A DNA stretch of 47,063 bases from Roseibacillus sp. (GTDB lineage Bacteria; Verrucomicrobiota; Verrucomicrobiia; Verrucomicrobiales; Akkermansiaceae): NCBI GenBank assembly GCA_028821775.1, contig JAPKFB010000037.1:1-47063 (forward strand), written 5' to 3'. A program made the position numbers and the translations under genes. This document shows, piece after piece, positions 8,778-15,941 of the stretch (positions within the stretch are counted from its first letter, which is position 1; each line of letters starts with the position of its first letter). Under the pieces are notes generated by a model that worked only from the letters and a program-made list of their open reading frames with translations, did not search any database and was not told the origin of the DNA.

Positions 8778-9629
8778 GATCACATAGGCAGGATTCACGG
8801 CGGGAATCACCTTTAGATTGAGGCGCTGCGTTCCCCGCAAGAGCGTCAGGCTGGTCGCCTTTCCGGCCACCATGTAATAGAAGGCGTCGCGAGCTTCAGC
8901 ATAGGTGCTCACTCGCCGCGGCCCCACCGAGAGAAGGATATCCCCTTTGCGCACCCCCGCTTCATGACCGGGAGACTTGAGCCGCACCATTTGTACCGAG
9001 AGCACCGCGCTGGCCGCGTTGACCGTGACCCCGATCCAACAAGGAGTCACCCGCCCGGAGGTCCTGAGATCGTATTCCATCCGGTCCACGACCTCTACCG
9101 GCAAAGCAAAGGTCCCATTGCCAAACTTGGGAACCGCCTCATGACAAATCGCAACCACTTCTCCTTCCGCATTCATCAACGGCGTCCCGGGGAGCGGTGG
9201 CTTGTCCGCGGGATGATGAATCCGAATCAACGCCACCGGCAGGACCTTGCCACGGAAGGTGTTCTCCCAACGCACCACTCGACTGGCCCGCTTTTGCTTG
9301 GGTAGATAAACAGCATCTCCTACCAACAGTCCAAGCGCACTTCCCCGCGGTGCGGCCTTCGCCCCACTGTTTGGCAGCTGCAGAATCGTCAACCGGGTCA
9401 CGGGATCATGTCCTACCAACTTGAGCTCTTCCCCCGCTTCCGAAGCAGCTTTTCCAGGGTCGGTTCCCACCACCGCCACGGTCGCAATGCGCCCACCGTC
9501 AAGGGGCACACTGAGCGCCTTGACCGGATCTCCACCTTCCTTCTCGAGCGCAAAGGTGACCGTACCCTGCCCCCGCAAACTGAAGGCAGACGCCCACGAC
9601 AGAACCAGAATAATGACAATCCTTCTCAT
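8766..9629 (-). CDS. Secreted degenerate trypsin-like protein with C-terminal PDZ domain
   Basis: A 287-residue protein started at the ATG giving the signal peptide MRRIVIILVLSWASAF. Residues about 25-185 have the DegP/HtrA-like trypsin fold pattern (LVGHDPVTRLTILQL; PLMNAEGEVVAI; FALPVEVVDRM), and 190-280 is a PDZ domain (IGVTVN, SPGHEAGVRKGDILLSVG). The catalytic triad appears lost. No TNAHVV-type His motif is seen, the usual Asp before L-A-V-L is Arg79, and the GNSGGPL-type Ser position is Pro147 in LPGTPL. It is therefore predicted to be a non-proteolytic binding or sensing protein. It is the third gene of a sigma factor/membrane protein/PDZ set read on the minus strand. Confidence 0.8.
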   Translation of the reverse strand: MRRIVIILVLSWASAFSLRGQGTVTFALEKEGGDPVKALSVPLDGGRIATVAVVGTDPGKAASEAGEELKLVGHDPVTRLTILQLPNSGAKAAPRGSALGLLVGDAVYLPKQKRASRVVRWENTFRGKVLPVALIRIHHPADKPPLPGTPLMNAEGEVVAICHEAVPKFGNGTFALPVEVVDRMEYDLRTSGRVTPCWIGVTVNAASAVLSVQMVRLKSPGHEAGVRKGDILLSVGPRRVSTYAEARDAFYYMVAGKATSLTLLRGTQRLNLKVIPAVNPAYVIEEE

Positions 9630-9699
9630 CGAGTAAAACAAGTCCCAAGACTAAACTGGTCCACAAGGAAACAGAGCCGCCTTCGCAGAAGTGCGGAGC

Positions 9700-10074
9700 T
9701 TAAAATTCCGAATGCTTCGGCTTCTCGTCCTCGTCTTCCTTGGCAGGTTCAAAGTGAAGAATCTTCTGCTCCGGAACATCCCACGAGACTCGGTCCAACC
9801 CATCCTTGGCTTGGGTATCTTTCGGCCAGACAAAAAAGCCCACCATGAGCAAGGCGTAGCCAATTCCCGCGCCGTAGATCCACTTCGCGGATCCCATCTC
9901 GCGAATCCAAACCGCGATCCGCTCCATGAACAAACTTCGCGCTGATCGCTTCATCAAATCCTGCCGTTGCCGGCGATGAAACTCATCGAGGAATTCTTCA
10001 AAATACTCGTCGCCGGGAGCGCTCTGCCCTCGCATCTCGAGGAGTTTTTGAATCTCTGGAAATTCTTTGTTCAC
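9700..10074 (-). CDS. Small single-pass membrane protein, putative anti-sigma factor
   Basis: A 124-residue protein with a GTG start. The N-terminal 65 residues are charged and helical, including a YFEEFLDEFHRRQRQDL segment like those that bind sigma factors. One helix follows (about 66-84, WIYGAGIGYALLMVGFFVW), then an acidic tail of about 40 residues expected outside the cytoplasm. No Zn-binding HxxxCxxC anti-sigma motif is present. The position, 64 bases after an ECF sigma gene on the same strand, and the topology suggest an anti-sigma factor. I recognise no family, so the role is inferred from context. Confidence 0.65.
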   Translation of the reverse strand: MNKEFPEIQKLLEMRGQSAPGDEYFEEFLDEFHRRQRQDLMKRSARSLFMERIAVWIREMGSAKWIYGAGIGYALLMVGFFVWPKDTQAKDGLDRVSWDVPEQKILHFEPAKEDEDEKPKHSEF

Positions 10075-10125
10075 AAATTGGGAATAACTATTAAAGAACG
10101 CTTAACTATTTGACGGATATGTTCG

Positions 10126-10140
10126 AAGTTTTAAAAACTT
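10126..10140. repeat. Perfect AT-rich palindrome at the end of the sigma gene
   Basis: AAGTTTT-A-AAAACTT spans 15 bases and overlaps the sigma factor stop codon. It sits in an unusually AT-rich stretch (about 10080-10140) between the sigma and membrane protein genes, and could be a protein-binding site or a weak processing or attenuation hairpin. Confidence 0.5.
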
Positions 10141-10744
10141 ACTGTTCCCAAAATTCCTGCAAATGCCCCTGCAATTGCTGGTGGGCATAGTAGAGACGGG
10201 AGCGCACAGTCCCTTCCGAGACCCCAAGTATCTTGCTGATCTCGGCATGTGGCATTCCCTGGATATCAAACATGGTCACAACTGCTCTGTGGTCTTCTGA
10301 CAGGACTTGTAACGCTTCGTTCAATTTTTTTTGAAGTTCATGGATGTTGCTCTGGCGTCTGGGATTCGCCTGATGGCCCCGATCCACGAAGGAGGTGTCA
10401 TTTTGGAGCCCAGATTCCTCGTCATCGAGGCTCAAGCCGCTCCGGCGACGCCGCTTCTTGAGAAAGTTCAGAGTCATGTTGGTCGCGATCGAGTAGATCC
10501 AAGTGTAGAAGGTCGACTTGCCCTTGAAGTGGCGCAACGAGCGATAGGCCTTCGCGAAAATGTCCTGCAAGAGGTCGTGAGTGTCCTCCTTATTGGAGGT
10601 CATGTTGTAGATCAAGCCGTAGAGCTTGCGGCTGTACTTGATGACAAGTTCGTCGAATGCCTGGGTGACCCCTTCCTGGGCACGCCGGACAAGTTCATGA
10701 TCTGGGTCGTTCGCGTTTTCGGCCATGGAGGGTGGGACTGCCAT
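10139..10744 (-). CDS. ECF-type RNA polymerase sigma factor
   Basis: A 201-residue sigma-70 family protein with only regions 2 and 4. Region 2 contains DLLQDIFAKAYRSLRHFKG and FYTWIYSIATNMTLNFLKK. The linker is polar. Region 4 has the helix-turn-helix HAEISKILGVSEGTVRSRL. It would direct RNA polymerase to a specific regulon. ATG at 10744 is used; an internal ATG at 10726 would remove six residues, and neither has a strong ribosome binding site. Downstream on the same strand are a single-pass membrane protein and a secreted PDZ protein, matching the arrangement at 32294-30439, which suggests membrane-controlled activity. Confidence 0.92.
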   Translation of the reverse strand: MAVPPSMAENANDPDHELVRRAQEGVTQAFDELVIKYSRKLYGLIYNMTSNKEDTHDLLQDIFAKAYRSLRHFKGKSTFYTWIYSIATNMTLNFLKKRRRRSGLSLDDEESGLQNDTSFVDRGHQANPRRQSNIHELQKKLNEALQVLSEDHRAVVTMFDIQGMPHAEISKILGVSEGTVRSRLYYAHQQLQGHLQEFWEQ

Positions 10745-10873
10745 TCAGCCTAGACGCCCGCGGAAGGGTGTCAAAGGACAAGGCATGGCAAAGGGCGAGG
10801 CCGGGAATTGAGCCCTTCATAGGGACCGCTCTCCTGCACAGGAGTTCTATCAACGATCCAAATCCGAGGGCGC

Positions 10874-11920
10874 TTAACTCACGGGCCTGTGGGAAGAACC
10901 GCCCGTCCAACTCCGGCGCCGGCTGGTGCTAACGCTCACCGCATCGGTGTCCGGGAGGATGTGCTTCTCGACTTCCACCCACACCTTGGAAACATTGAAT
11001 TCCTCCACCACGATGCGCGCAAGATCATCCGCCAGGGTTTCAATCAACCGCCGAGGACGCTCGGTGGCAACTGCCCTCATTCTTCGGGCCACCGCATCGT
11101 AGTCAACGGTCTCATCGATGTTGTCCTGGAGCGAGGCGAAGGGATTGGTGGGCACCATCGTGAGGGTCAGGTAAAGAGTCTGGAGCTGGGCCCGTTCGTC
11201 CTCCGGCACTCCAATGAAACAATCCACCGCCAGCCGCTTGATCGAAATTTGGTCTTGCAAATCCAAACTCGCGACGCTTCCGCAGGCTGCCCAGCCTTGG
11301 GATTTCTCGAGGAGGGCGTGCAGGGATTTAATGCCCGAGAGCAGAAGATGGGGGCCGGCAGCCACCAGTCGGGGCCTCTGATCGTAACCGCTGAGGACGC
11401 CCACCGCAGTCACTCCGCCATGATGCGCAGTATCGATGTCGTGCGCCATGTCACCCACATAGGCGGTCTCAGCAGGGTTCAATCCGTGTTCCTCCAGGAT
11501 CCCGTGAATCACTTCGCGCTTATCAAGGACTCCTGAGTAGGTCGCCTCAAAATAGCAGCCAAAACTGAACTCGCGCAGCTGTTGTTCAAAATTTTCGACA
11601 TTCATACTGGTCAGCACAAATAGCCGGATGCCGTTTGTGCTGCACCACTCCAGAAACTCGGCAGTTCCTTCCAGCGGAGTCACTGCATGCTCGGAGGACT
11701 TGAAGGCAGTTCGGAAGTGCTCCTCCAATTCCTGCAGGGGCACCCCGGGCACCTGTTCATCGTACCACTCCGAATAGGGGAGCCGAAAGCTCACGCGAAA
11801 CTCCTCCCAAGTCATCGGTGGCTTGTCGAACTTTGCGAAAACCGCATTGGTCGCGGTCAGGGTCGGTCCCATGTCGTCCACCAGGGTGCCGGACCAGTCG
11901 AGAATCAGTGCGCGAAACAT
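10874..11920 (-). CDS. folB: HAD-family phosphatase fused to dihydroneopterin aldolase (FolB)
   Basis: A 348-residue two-domain protein. Residues 1-205 are a HAD hydrolase: motif I LDWSGTLVDD (nucleophile D8, but the usual second Asp is S10), motif II LTS (about 103-105), motif III Lys134, motif IV YVGDMAHDID (D157, D161), and a helical cap at about 15-80. Residues 220-335 are FolB, with IGVPEDERAQLQ (E242), VDYDAV (Y274), RLIETLAD (E294) and VEKHILP (K319), matching the known FolB active-site set. FolB cleaves 7,8-dihydroneopterin to 6-hydroxymethyl-dihydropterin and glycolaldehyde in folate synthesis. The phosphatase half could remove phosphate from dihydroneopterin phosphates just upstream; that link is inferred from the fusion. 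Confidence 0.88.
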   Translation of the reverse strand: MFRALILDWSGTLVDDMGPTLTATNAVFAKFDKPPMTWEEFRVSFRLPYSEWYDEQVPGVPLQELEEHFRTAFKSSEHAVTPLEGTAEFLEWCSTNGIRLFVLTSMNVENFEQQLREFSFGCYFEATYSGVLDKREVIHGILEEHGLNPAETAYVGDMAHDIDTAHHGGVTAVGVLSGYDQRPRLVAAGPHLLLSGIKSLHALLEKSQGWAACGSVASLDLQDQISIKRLAVDCFIGVPEDERAQLQTLYLTLTMVPTNPFASLQDNIDETVDYDAVARRMRAVATERPRRLIETLADDLARIVVEEFNVSKVWVEVEKHILPDTDAVSVSTSRRRSWTGGSSHRPVS

Positions 11921-12005
11921 ACTCTTTAAAATACTCTATGGATCAATTACCCAAGCACCCAATTTTGAACGCTCGCTCTCGCCCTGATCCTGGGAGGAGT
12001 TTTTT

Positions 12006-12452
12006 CTAGCCGATGGTCAAGCGCACCTCGCGAATGGTCTGAGCCCCGAGGCGTTTCTTCAAACGACCAAGAAGCTGTAGGCGGGATTGCTCCAGATGAA
12101 AGCGCATCGAAGGCTGGAGAACTCTCAGGGTGAGGACGCCACCCTGCAACGAGACCGGCTCGGTCTGTTTGGCAATGAACTCCCCCGCGACCTCGTTCCA
12201 TGCACTGCGCAAGCTGCTCTCCTCGATCCCCTCGTTCAGGCGAAGATCTTGAATCACCCCGGCCAGCAACTCGCCAACCTTGGAGATGTTTTTCTCAAGA
12301 TCGAGCGGTTCCCCCACCCCTCGAAACTCTCGCACCACGCGGGCGCGGGTGGTCTCCCCCTTGGAGAGACCCTTCCGGCGGGTGCGCCGGTCTAGTCGCT
12401 GCCGTCTTCGCCGATGGCTTCCACCGGACAGCCCTCCATGGCCTCCTTGCAC
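12006..12452 (-). CDS. DUF721 (DciA-like) domain protein
   Basis: Up to 148 residues. The DUF721 domain runs over roughly the last 100 residues (ISKVGELLAGVIQDLRL, SLRSAWNEVAGEFIAKQTEP, LQGGVLTLRVLQPSMRFHLEQ, then IREVRLTIG). Members of this family include DciA, which helps the replicative helicase in bacteria lacking DnaC/DnaI, and many uncharacterised proteins. The start is uncertain. GTG at 12452 overlaps the upstream ferredoxin gene by 61 bases and adds an Arg-rich leader; the next option is GTG at 12338. DNA binding by the basic leader is plausible but unproven. Confidence 0.75.
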   Translation of the reverse strand: MQGGHGGLSGGSHRRRRQRLDRRTRRKGLSKGETTRARVVREFRGVGEPLDLEKNISKVGELLAGVIQDLRLNEGIEESSLRSAWNEVAGEFIAKQTEPVSLQGGVLTLRVLQPSMRFHLEQSRLQLLGRLKKRLGAQTIREVRLTIG

Positions 12453-12628
12453 TGCTCTACCTCTTCCTCGTTCTCAGGTTGCTTGAAAACGAAGGAATAG
12501 CCCTCGTCTTCCTCCCGTTTGAAATTCTCTGGGGCCGTTTCACGACAAAGATCGCAATCGATGCACTGGCTATCAACGTAAAACTTGCCGCTTACGCCTT
12601 CGGGATTCTTGTCCTCGCGGTCTGCCAT
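12392..12628 (-). CDS. Small ferredoxin-like [4Fe-4S] protein
   Basis: A 78-residue acidic protein started at ATG 12628 (MADREDKNPEG). It has CIDCDLC near residue 22, a separate Cys in VEQCKEAM, and CPVEAIGEDG near the C-terminus. This resembles single-cluster ferredoxins with a YVDSQCIDCDLC entry motif and an insertion before the last cysteines. An in-frame ATG at 12652 would add eight residues. It probably carries electrons for an unidentified redox partner. It heads the minus-strand cluster with the DUF721 gene, and a divergent membrane protein gene begins 136 bases away. Confidence 0.82.
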   Translation of the reverse strand: MADREDKNPEGVSGKFYVDSQCIDCDLCRETAPENFKREEDEGYSFVFKQPENEEEVEQCKEAMEGCPVEAIGEDGSD

Positions 12629-12656
12629 TGGATTAGTCGGGGAACTGGGCATTGCT

Positions 12657-12674
12657 TCGCCCACCCGGGGGCGA
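12657..12674. promoter_or_regulatory. Inverted repeat in the divergent ferredoxin/membrane protein intergenic region
   Basis: TCGCCC (12657-12662) and GGGCGA (12669-12674) flank a 6-base spacer within the 136-base divergent region. It could be an operator or a 5' leader hairpin of the ferredoxin transcript. No promoter hexamers are convincing. Confidence 0.3.
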
Positions 12675-12764
12675 GATGCAACCCCTTTTTCGCGGTCCGG
12701 CTCAAGGGCGCGATTCGACGCTAGCCAAGCCCCGGGCAAAGAGTTAGAGGTTTCCCACTCCCGG

Positions 12765-13586
12765 ATGGAACCGAGCTCTGACAAGAAAGATCCTAAAATC
12801 CCGCCCTCACAACGCGCCCCAGGCGAATTGGGCCCGGAAGAACGTGAATTTTGGGCCTCTGACGAGGATGAGCCGCAGGAGAACGACGAACTCGAAGGGG
12901 GACTCGAGGACGAGGATTACGACCCTCTCGATGATGACCTCGACGAGGAGATGACCCCTGAAGGAGTTTCCGCCGAACCGGCGCCTGCTTCTGAGAAGGC
13001 CACCCCTCCTCTCGTCCCTGACCCGGATTCGGAATCCTTCCTTCCATCCTTCACCCGCAAAGAGGTCCTCTGGCTCGGAGCCCTTGGGGTCGCCGTCTTG
13101 GGGGTCATCATTTATTCGGTCAGCCTCTTTTTTGGCGCCATCAATACCAGCACCCCAGACCAGGTCGATTTTCCGGTCAAGGGTGACAATCTGGTGATTC
13201 GCGAGATTGAGACCTACTGGCGGAAGCCCAACCGGGAGACCGATCTGGGCGTTCGCCTTTCCGCCAAGTTCATCCCGGCCGCCGATATTGAACTGAAGCA
13301 ATCTGGCTCCGGGGCTCTCCGCTTCTTCTTCGAAAATCCTGAAGGCGATCGGGTTGGCGACTCCGTGACGTTGGCCTTTTCTGGCGGCTCCTTCGACAAG
13401 AGTGGCAGTGAGACCGCTTCCTTCAACGGCACCAGTGGCTTGGTTGACATCGGTGACTACAATGACTATCTCTCCGAGAAGGTACACCTCTGGTACCTGA
13501 TCGCGATGGAAGGCCCCGGCCTTCGAGCCAAAGGATCAGAATTTAAAGAGATCCTCCGCATGCGCATTTCCCCCAAGCGCCGCTAA
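12765..13586 (+). CDS. Acidic single-pass membrane protein of unknown function
   Basis: A 273-residue protein, not recognised. Residues 1-95 are very acidic and probably disordered (DEDEP, EGGLEDEDYDPLDDDLDEE), then Pro/Ala-rich. One membrane helix follows (about 105-127, VLWLGALGVAVLGVIIYSVSLFF). The remaining ~145 residues form a beta-rich domain expected outside the cytoplasm, containing GDNLVIREIETYWRKP and LRFFFENPEGDRVGDSVTLAF. It ends 9 bases before hemQ on the same strand, so co-transcription is likely. A role linked to heme synthesis is only a guess from position. Confidence 0.75.
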   Translation: MEPSSDKKDPKIPPSQRAPGELGPEEREFWASDEDEPQENDELEGGLEDEDYDPLDDDLDEEMTPEGVSAEPAPASEKATPPLVPDPDSESFLPSFTRKEVLWLGALGVAVLGVIIYSVSLFFGAINTSTPDQVDFPVKGDNLVIREIETYWRKPNRETDLGVRLSAKFIPAADIELKQSGSGALRFFFENPEGDRVGDSVTLAFSGGSFDKSGSETASFNGTSGLVDIGDYNDYLSEKVHLWYLIAMEGPGLRAKGSEFKEILRMRISPKRR

Positions 13587-13595
13587 TTCACCATC

Positions 13596-14420
13596 ATGTC
13601 AGAACCCGCTTCTCCGCTCGTGCCCAGGGAAGGATGGCACGTCATGCATCTCTTTTATCACATCGATCATTCCCAATGGCAGATGCTCGATGAAAGCGAA
13701 CAACGCGAAGCCAAGACACGGTTCACCGAACTCGTTCAGGAGATTCGGACCACGACCGATACTCAACTCCTCACCTTTGCGGTGGCCACTCCAAAGGCAG
13801 ATCTTGGCTTCATGCTTCTCACTCCCGACCTCCAGGTCGCCAATGCCTTTGAGAAGCGACTGACCCTGTCGCTCGGAGTTGATGTTCTCAATCCCGGGTT
13901 CTCGTACCTCTCGCAAACGGAGCGTTCAGAGTACACCACCACCAGTGAGCAGTACGGCGAAGAAACTCTCAGTGGGGAAGATGGACTGGAGAAAGGTTCC
14001 AAGGAGTTTGAGGCCAAGCTCGAGGAATTCGCCGAACGCATGGAGCACTATCTCCAGCATCGGCTCTATCCCGTTCTCCCCGATTGGCCGGCGATTTGCT
14101 TCTATCCCATGTCCAAACGCCGCTTGGGCGACGACAACTGGTATGCTCTCGACTACGATGCGCGCCGCCTCCTGATGAAGGGCCATGCCACCACCGGAAG
14201 AAAATATTCCGGGCGCATCCTGCAACTCATCACCGGCTCCACCGGCCTCGATGACGCCGAATGGGGGGTCACTCTCCTCGCCAAAGACACCATTGACATC
14301 AAGGAGATTGTCTCCGAAATGCGTTTCGATCCGGTCTCCGTGAAATACGGAGAGTTTGGCGACTTTTACATCGGGATGCAGATGCCCCTCGATGAGATCT
14401 TCAAGCGCCTCTGCCTCTAG
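13596..14420 (+). CDS. hemQ: HemQ/ChdC-type coproheme decarboxylase (chlorite dismutase family)
   Basis: A 274-residue protein of the chlorite dismutase superfamily in its HemQ branch. It converts iron coproporphyrin III to protoheme by two oxidative decarboxylations. Visible are the conserved CFYPMSKRR motif (Tyr170 is the expected catalytic Tyr), NWYALDYDARRLLMKGHATTGR (proximal heme ligand expected at His197), and a C-terminal YGEFGDFYIGMQM segment. It lacks the Arg-centred context expected of true chlorite dismutase as far as I can judge. Residues 115-145 form a charged insertion. It implies the coproporphyrin-dependent heme pathway in this diderm. It follows the acidic membrane protein gene by 9 bases. 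Confidence 0.9.
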   Translation: MSEPASPLVPREGWHVMHLFYHIDHSQWQMLDESEQREAKTRFTELVQEIRTTTDTQLLTFAVATPKADLGFMLLTPDLQVANAFEKRLTLSLGVDVLNPGFSYLSQTERSEYTTTSEQYGEETLSGEDGLEKGSKEFEAKLEEFAERMEHYLQHRLYPVLPDWPAICFYPMSKRRLGDDNWYALDYDARRLLMKGHATTGRKYSGRILQLITGSTGLDDAEWGVTLLAKDTIDIKEIVSEMRFDPVSVKYGEFGDFYIGMQMPLDEIFKRLCL

Positions 14421-14451
14421 TAGGAATGGTAGCAGGTTAAGATGGGACCCC

Positions 14452-14546
14452 GACCCGCATGGGTCGCTGCTCGGTGCGCGGGATCGAGCAGAACGCGACC
14501 CCCCGGGTCTCCAAACTCGTCGCAAATCCCCGACCCTGCAGGGGTC
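14452..14546. repeat. Three GACCC/GGGTC hairpins between convergent genes
   Basis: Three short palindromes share GACCC and GGGTC arms but differ in loop: GACCCGCATGGGTC (14452-14465), GACCCCCCGGGTC (14497-14509) and GACCCTGCAGGGGTC (14532-14546). They lie in the 244-base gap between hemQ and pilD, which converge. This looks like a REP-type intergenic repeat cluster and may also limit read-through. Confidence 0.6.
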
Positions 14547-14664
14547 GCAGCATCCTCCGACATGCTCTGACCCAGATTCCAGAAGTTTTCGAGACGCCTG
14601 GAATTTAATCCCTCACGGGATCGGGAAGAGCCCTCACCTTGCGCCATTCGCCCTAGTTCGCACT

Positions 14665-15864
14665 CTACTTCGTGAACTCCGGGACGGGAATACTCATCCC
14701 GCCCACCAACGACTCGAAGTACCACTCCCACAACATCCAGCCTCCAAAGATCCAAACCGCCCCCCCAACCGCGAGGAAGGGACCGAAGGGCAATTGCCTG
14801 CCAAAACCAATGCGCGCAGGAATCGCCCACATGATCGCGAATATACAGGCCGCAAAGAGTGCGAAGATCACTCCCTGCCAGCCAATGAAGGCGCCAATCA
14901 ATCCCAGCAAGGGCGGATCTCCATCACCCATCGCTTCTCTCGGAATGAGAACTTTTTCTACCTTCCCCGAGAGAGCGCGCAACTTTTCGATCGCGTATTC
15001 CTCTTCCCCAATTTTGACCTTCTCCCGACTGATCACGAGACTGGTCGCCTTGGTGCGTTTGCCGTCCAGCAGGATGCCGTGCCCTTCAATCTCCAGTCGA
15101 TCGGAATCCCGGAAGAACAAGTCCCCCCAGGCGTATACGTCTTCCTCGAATTCATCTTCGGCATCCTTCTTGGGCACTTTGATTACAAAGCTAAGTTGCT
15201 CCTCATCATTCTCCGGCTCGCGCAGATACCACTCGTGGGCCTCGTCAAAACTCAGCCGCTTGGTCCCCATCAGTTGTTTCCCGAGATAGACCACCACCGC
15301 AAGTCCACCCCATCCGGCCGCAAGTCCAAAGAGCGCTTCAAGACCTCCCTTCCACCAAGTCATCTGCGGCGCCTCCCCGGCCAGGGTCACAAGGGTTGGA
15401 TCAATCACGGCCCCTGCCACTCCCACCGCCATTCCCCACCAACAAAAGTTGACCGGTACCACCATGAGGTCCGCATCAATACAGGCAATACAGATCAGGA
15501 GGACGGCCAAGGCCATGACCAGGGCCGCCCCAACCGGAGAAATCGGAGTGTGATCCGTCACGAAAACATACCACGCAGCCGCGAAGAGAACCGCGGTGAG
15601 AAACTCGACGAAGAGGTAGCGAAACGGAATGGGAGCCTGACATTCTCCACATTTCCCCCGCTGCACAACCCAAGTGATGATGGGCAAATTGCGATACCAG
15701 AGAATCTCCTTCTTGCAGATCGGGCAGAACGAGCGCTTGGGCTTGGTGACCGAGAGATTTTCGCGCGGCCAACGATAAATAACAACGTTCAGGTAGGAGC
15801 CAATACAGGCTCCTATCACAAACGCACACACCAACCAGATCGGGTTGCCCAGGATGACCTCCAT
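14665..15864 (-). CDS. pilD: Prepilin peptidase (A24 family) with large internal insertion
   Basis: A 399-residue polytopic protein that cleaves and N-methylates type IV prepilin or pseudopilin leaders. The N-terminal domain has two cysteine pairs (C47-C50 and C72-C75) for zinc and the typical GSYLNVVIYR and RYLFVEFLTA segments. Aspartic proteases of this family use two Asp; candidates are D130 in ACIDADLMVVP and D316 in the GxGD motif MGDGDPPLLG. Between helices at about 196 and the GxGD motif lies a charged soluble insertion of about 110 residues (KRLSFDEAHEWYL through KVLIPRE), longer than in the usual ~250-290 residue enzymes. No pilin genes are nearby. Confidence 0.9.
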   Translation of the reverse strand: MEVILGNPIWLVCAFVIGACIGSYLNVVIYRWPRENLSVTKPKRSFCPICKKEILWYRNLPIITWVVQRGKCGECQAPIPFRYLFVEFLTAVLFAAAWYVFVTDHTPISPVGAALVMALAVLLICIACIDADLMVVPVNFCWWGMAVGVAGAVIDPTLVTLAGEAPQMTWWKGGLEALFGLAAGWGGLAVVVYLGKQLMGTKRLSFDEAHEWYLREPENDEEQLSFVIKVPKKDAEDEFEEDVYAWGDLFFRDSDRLEIEGHGILLDGKRTKATSLVISREKVKIGEEEYAIEKLRALSGKVEKVLIPREAMGDGDPPLLGLIGAFIGWQGVIFALFAACIFAIMWAIPARIGFGRQLPFGPFLAVGGAVWIFGGWMLWEWYFESLVGGMSIPVPEFTK

Positions 15865-15941
15865 CGAAGGAGAGTATGCCCTTTCGTTAGGAATTCGAAA
15901 ATAACATTTGTGCCCGCGCGTGGTTATGCTTTTGAAGCTCC

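Noticed and set aside
10831..10844. CTCCTG-CA-CAGGAG palindrome as a terminator of the HAD-FolB gene
   Set aside because: The loop is only two bases and no T tract follows on the minus strand, so it is noted only as a chance-level palindrome.
13596..14420. Chlorite dismutase
   Set aside because: The CFYPMSKRR and MKGHATTGR pattern and the heme-pathway logic fit HemQ/ChdC; nothing suggests perchlorate metabolism.
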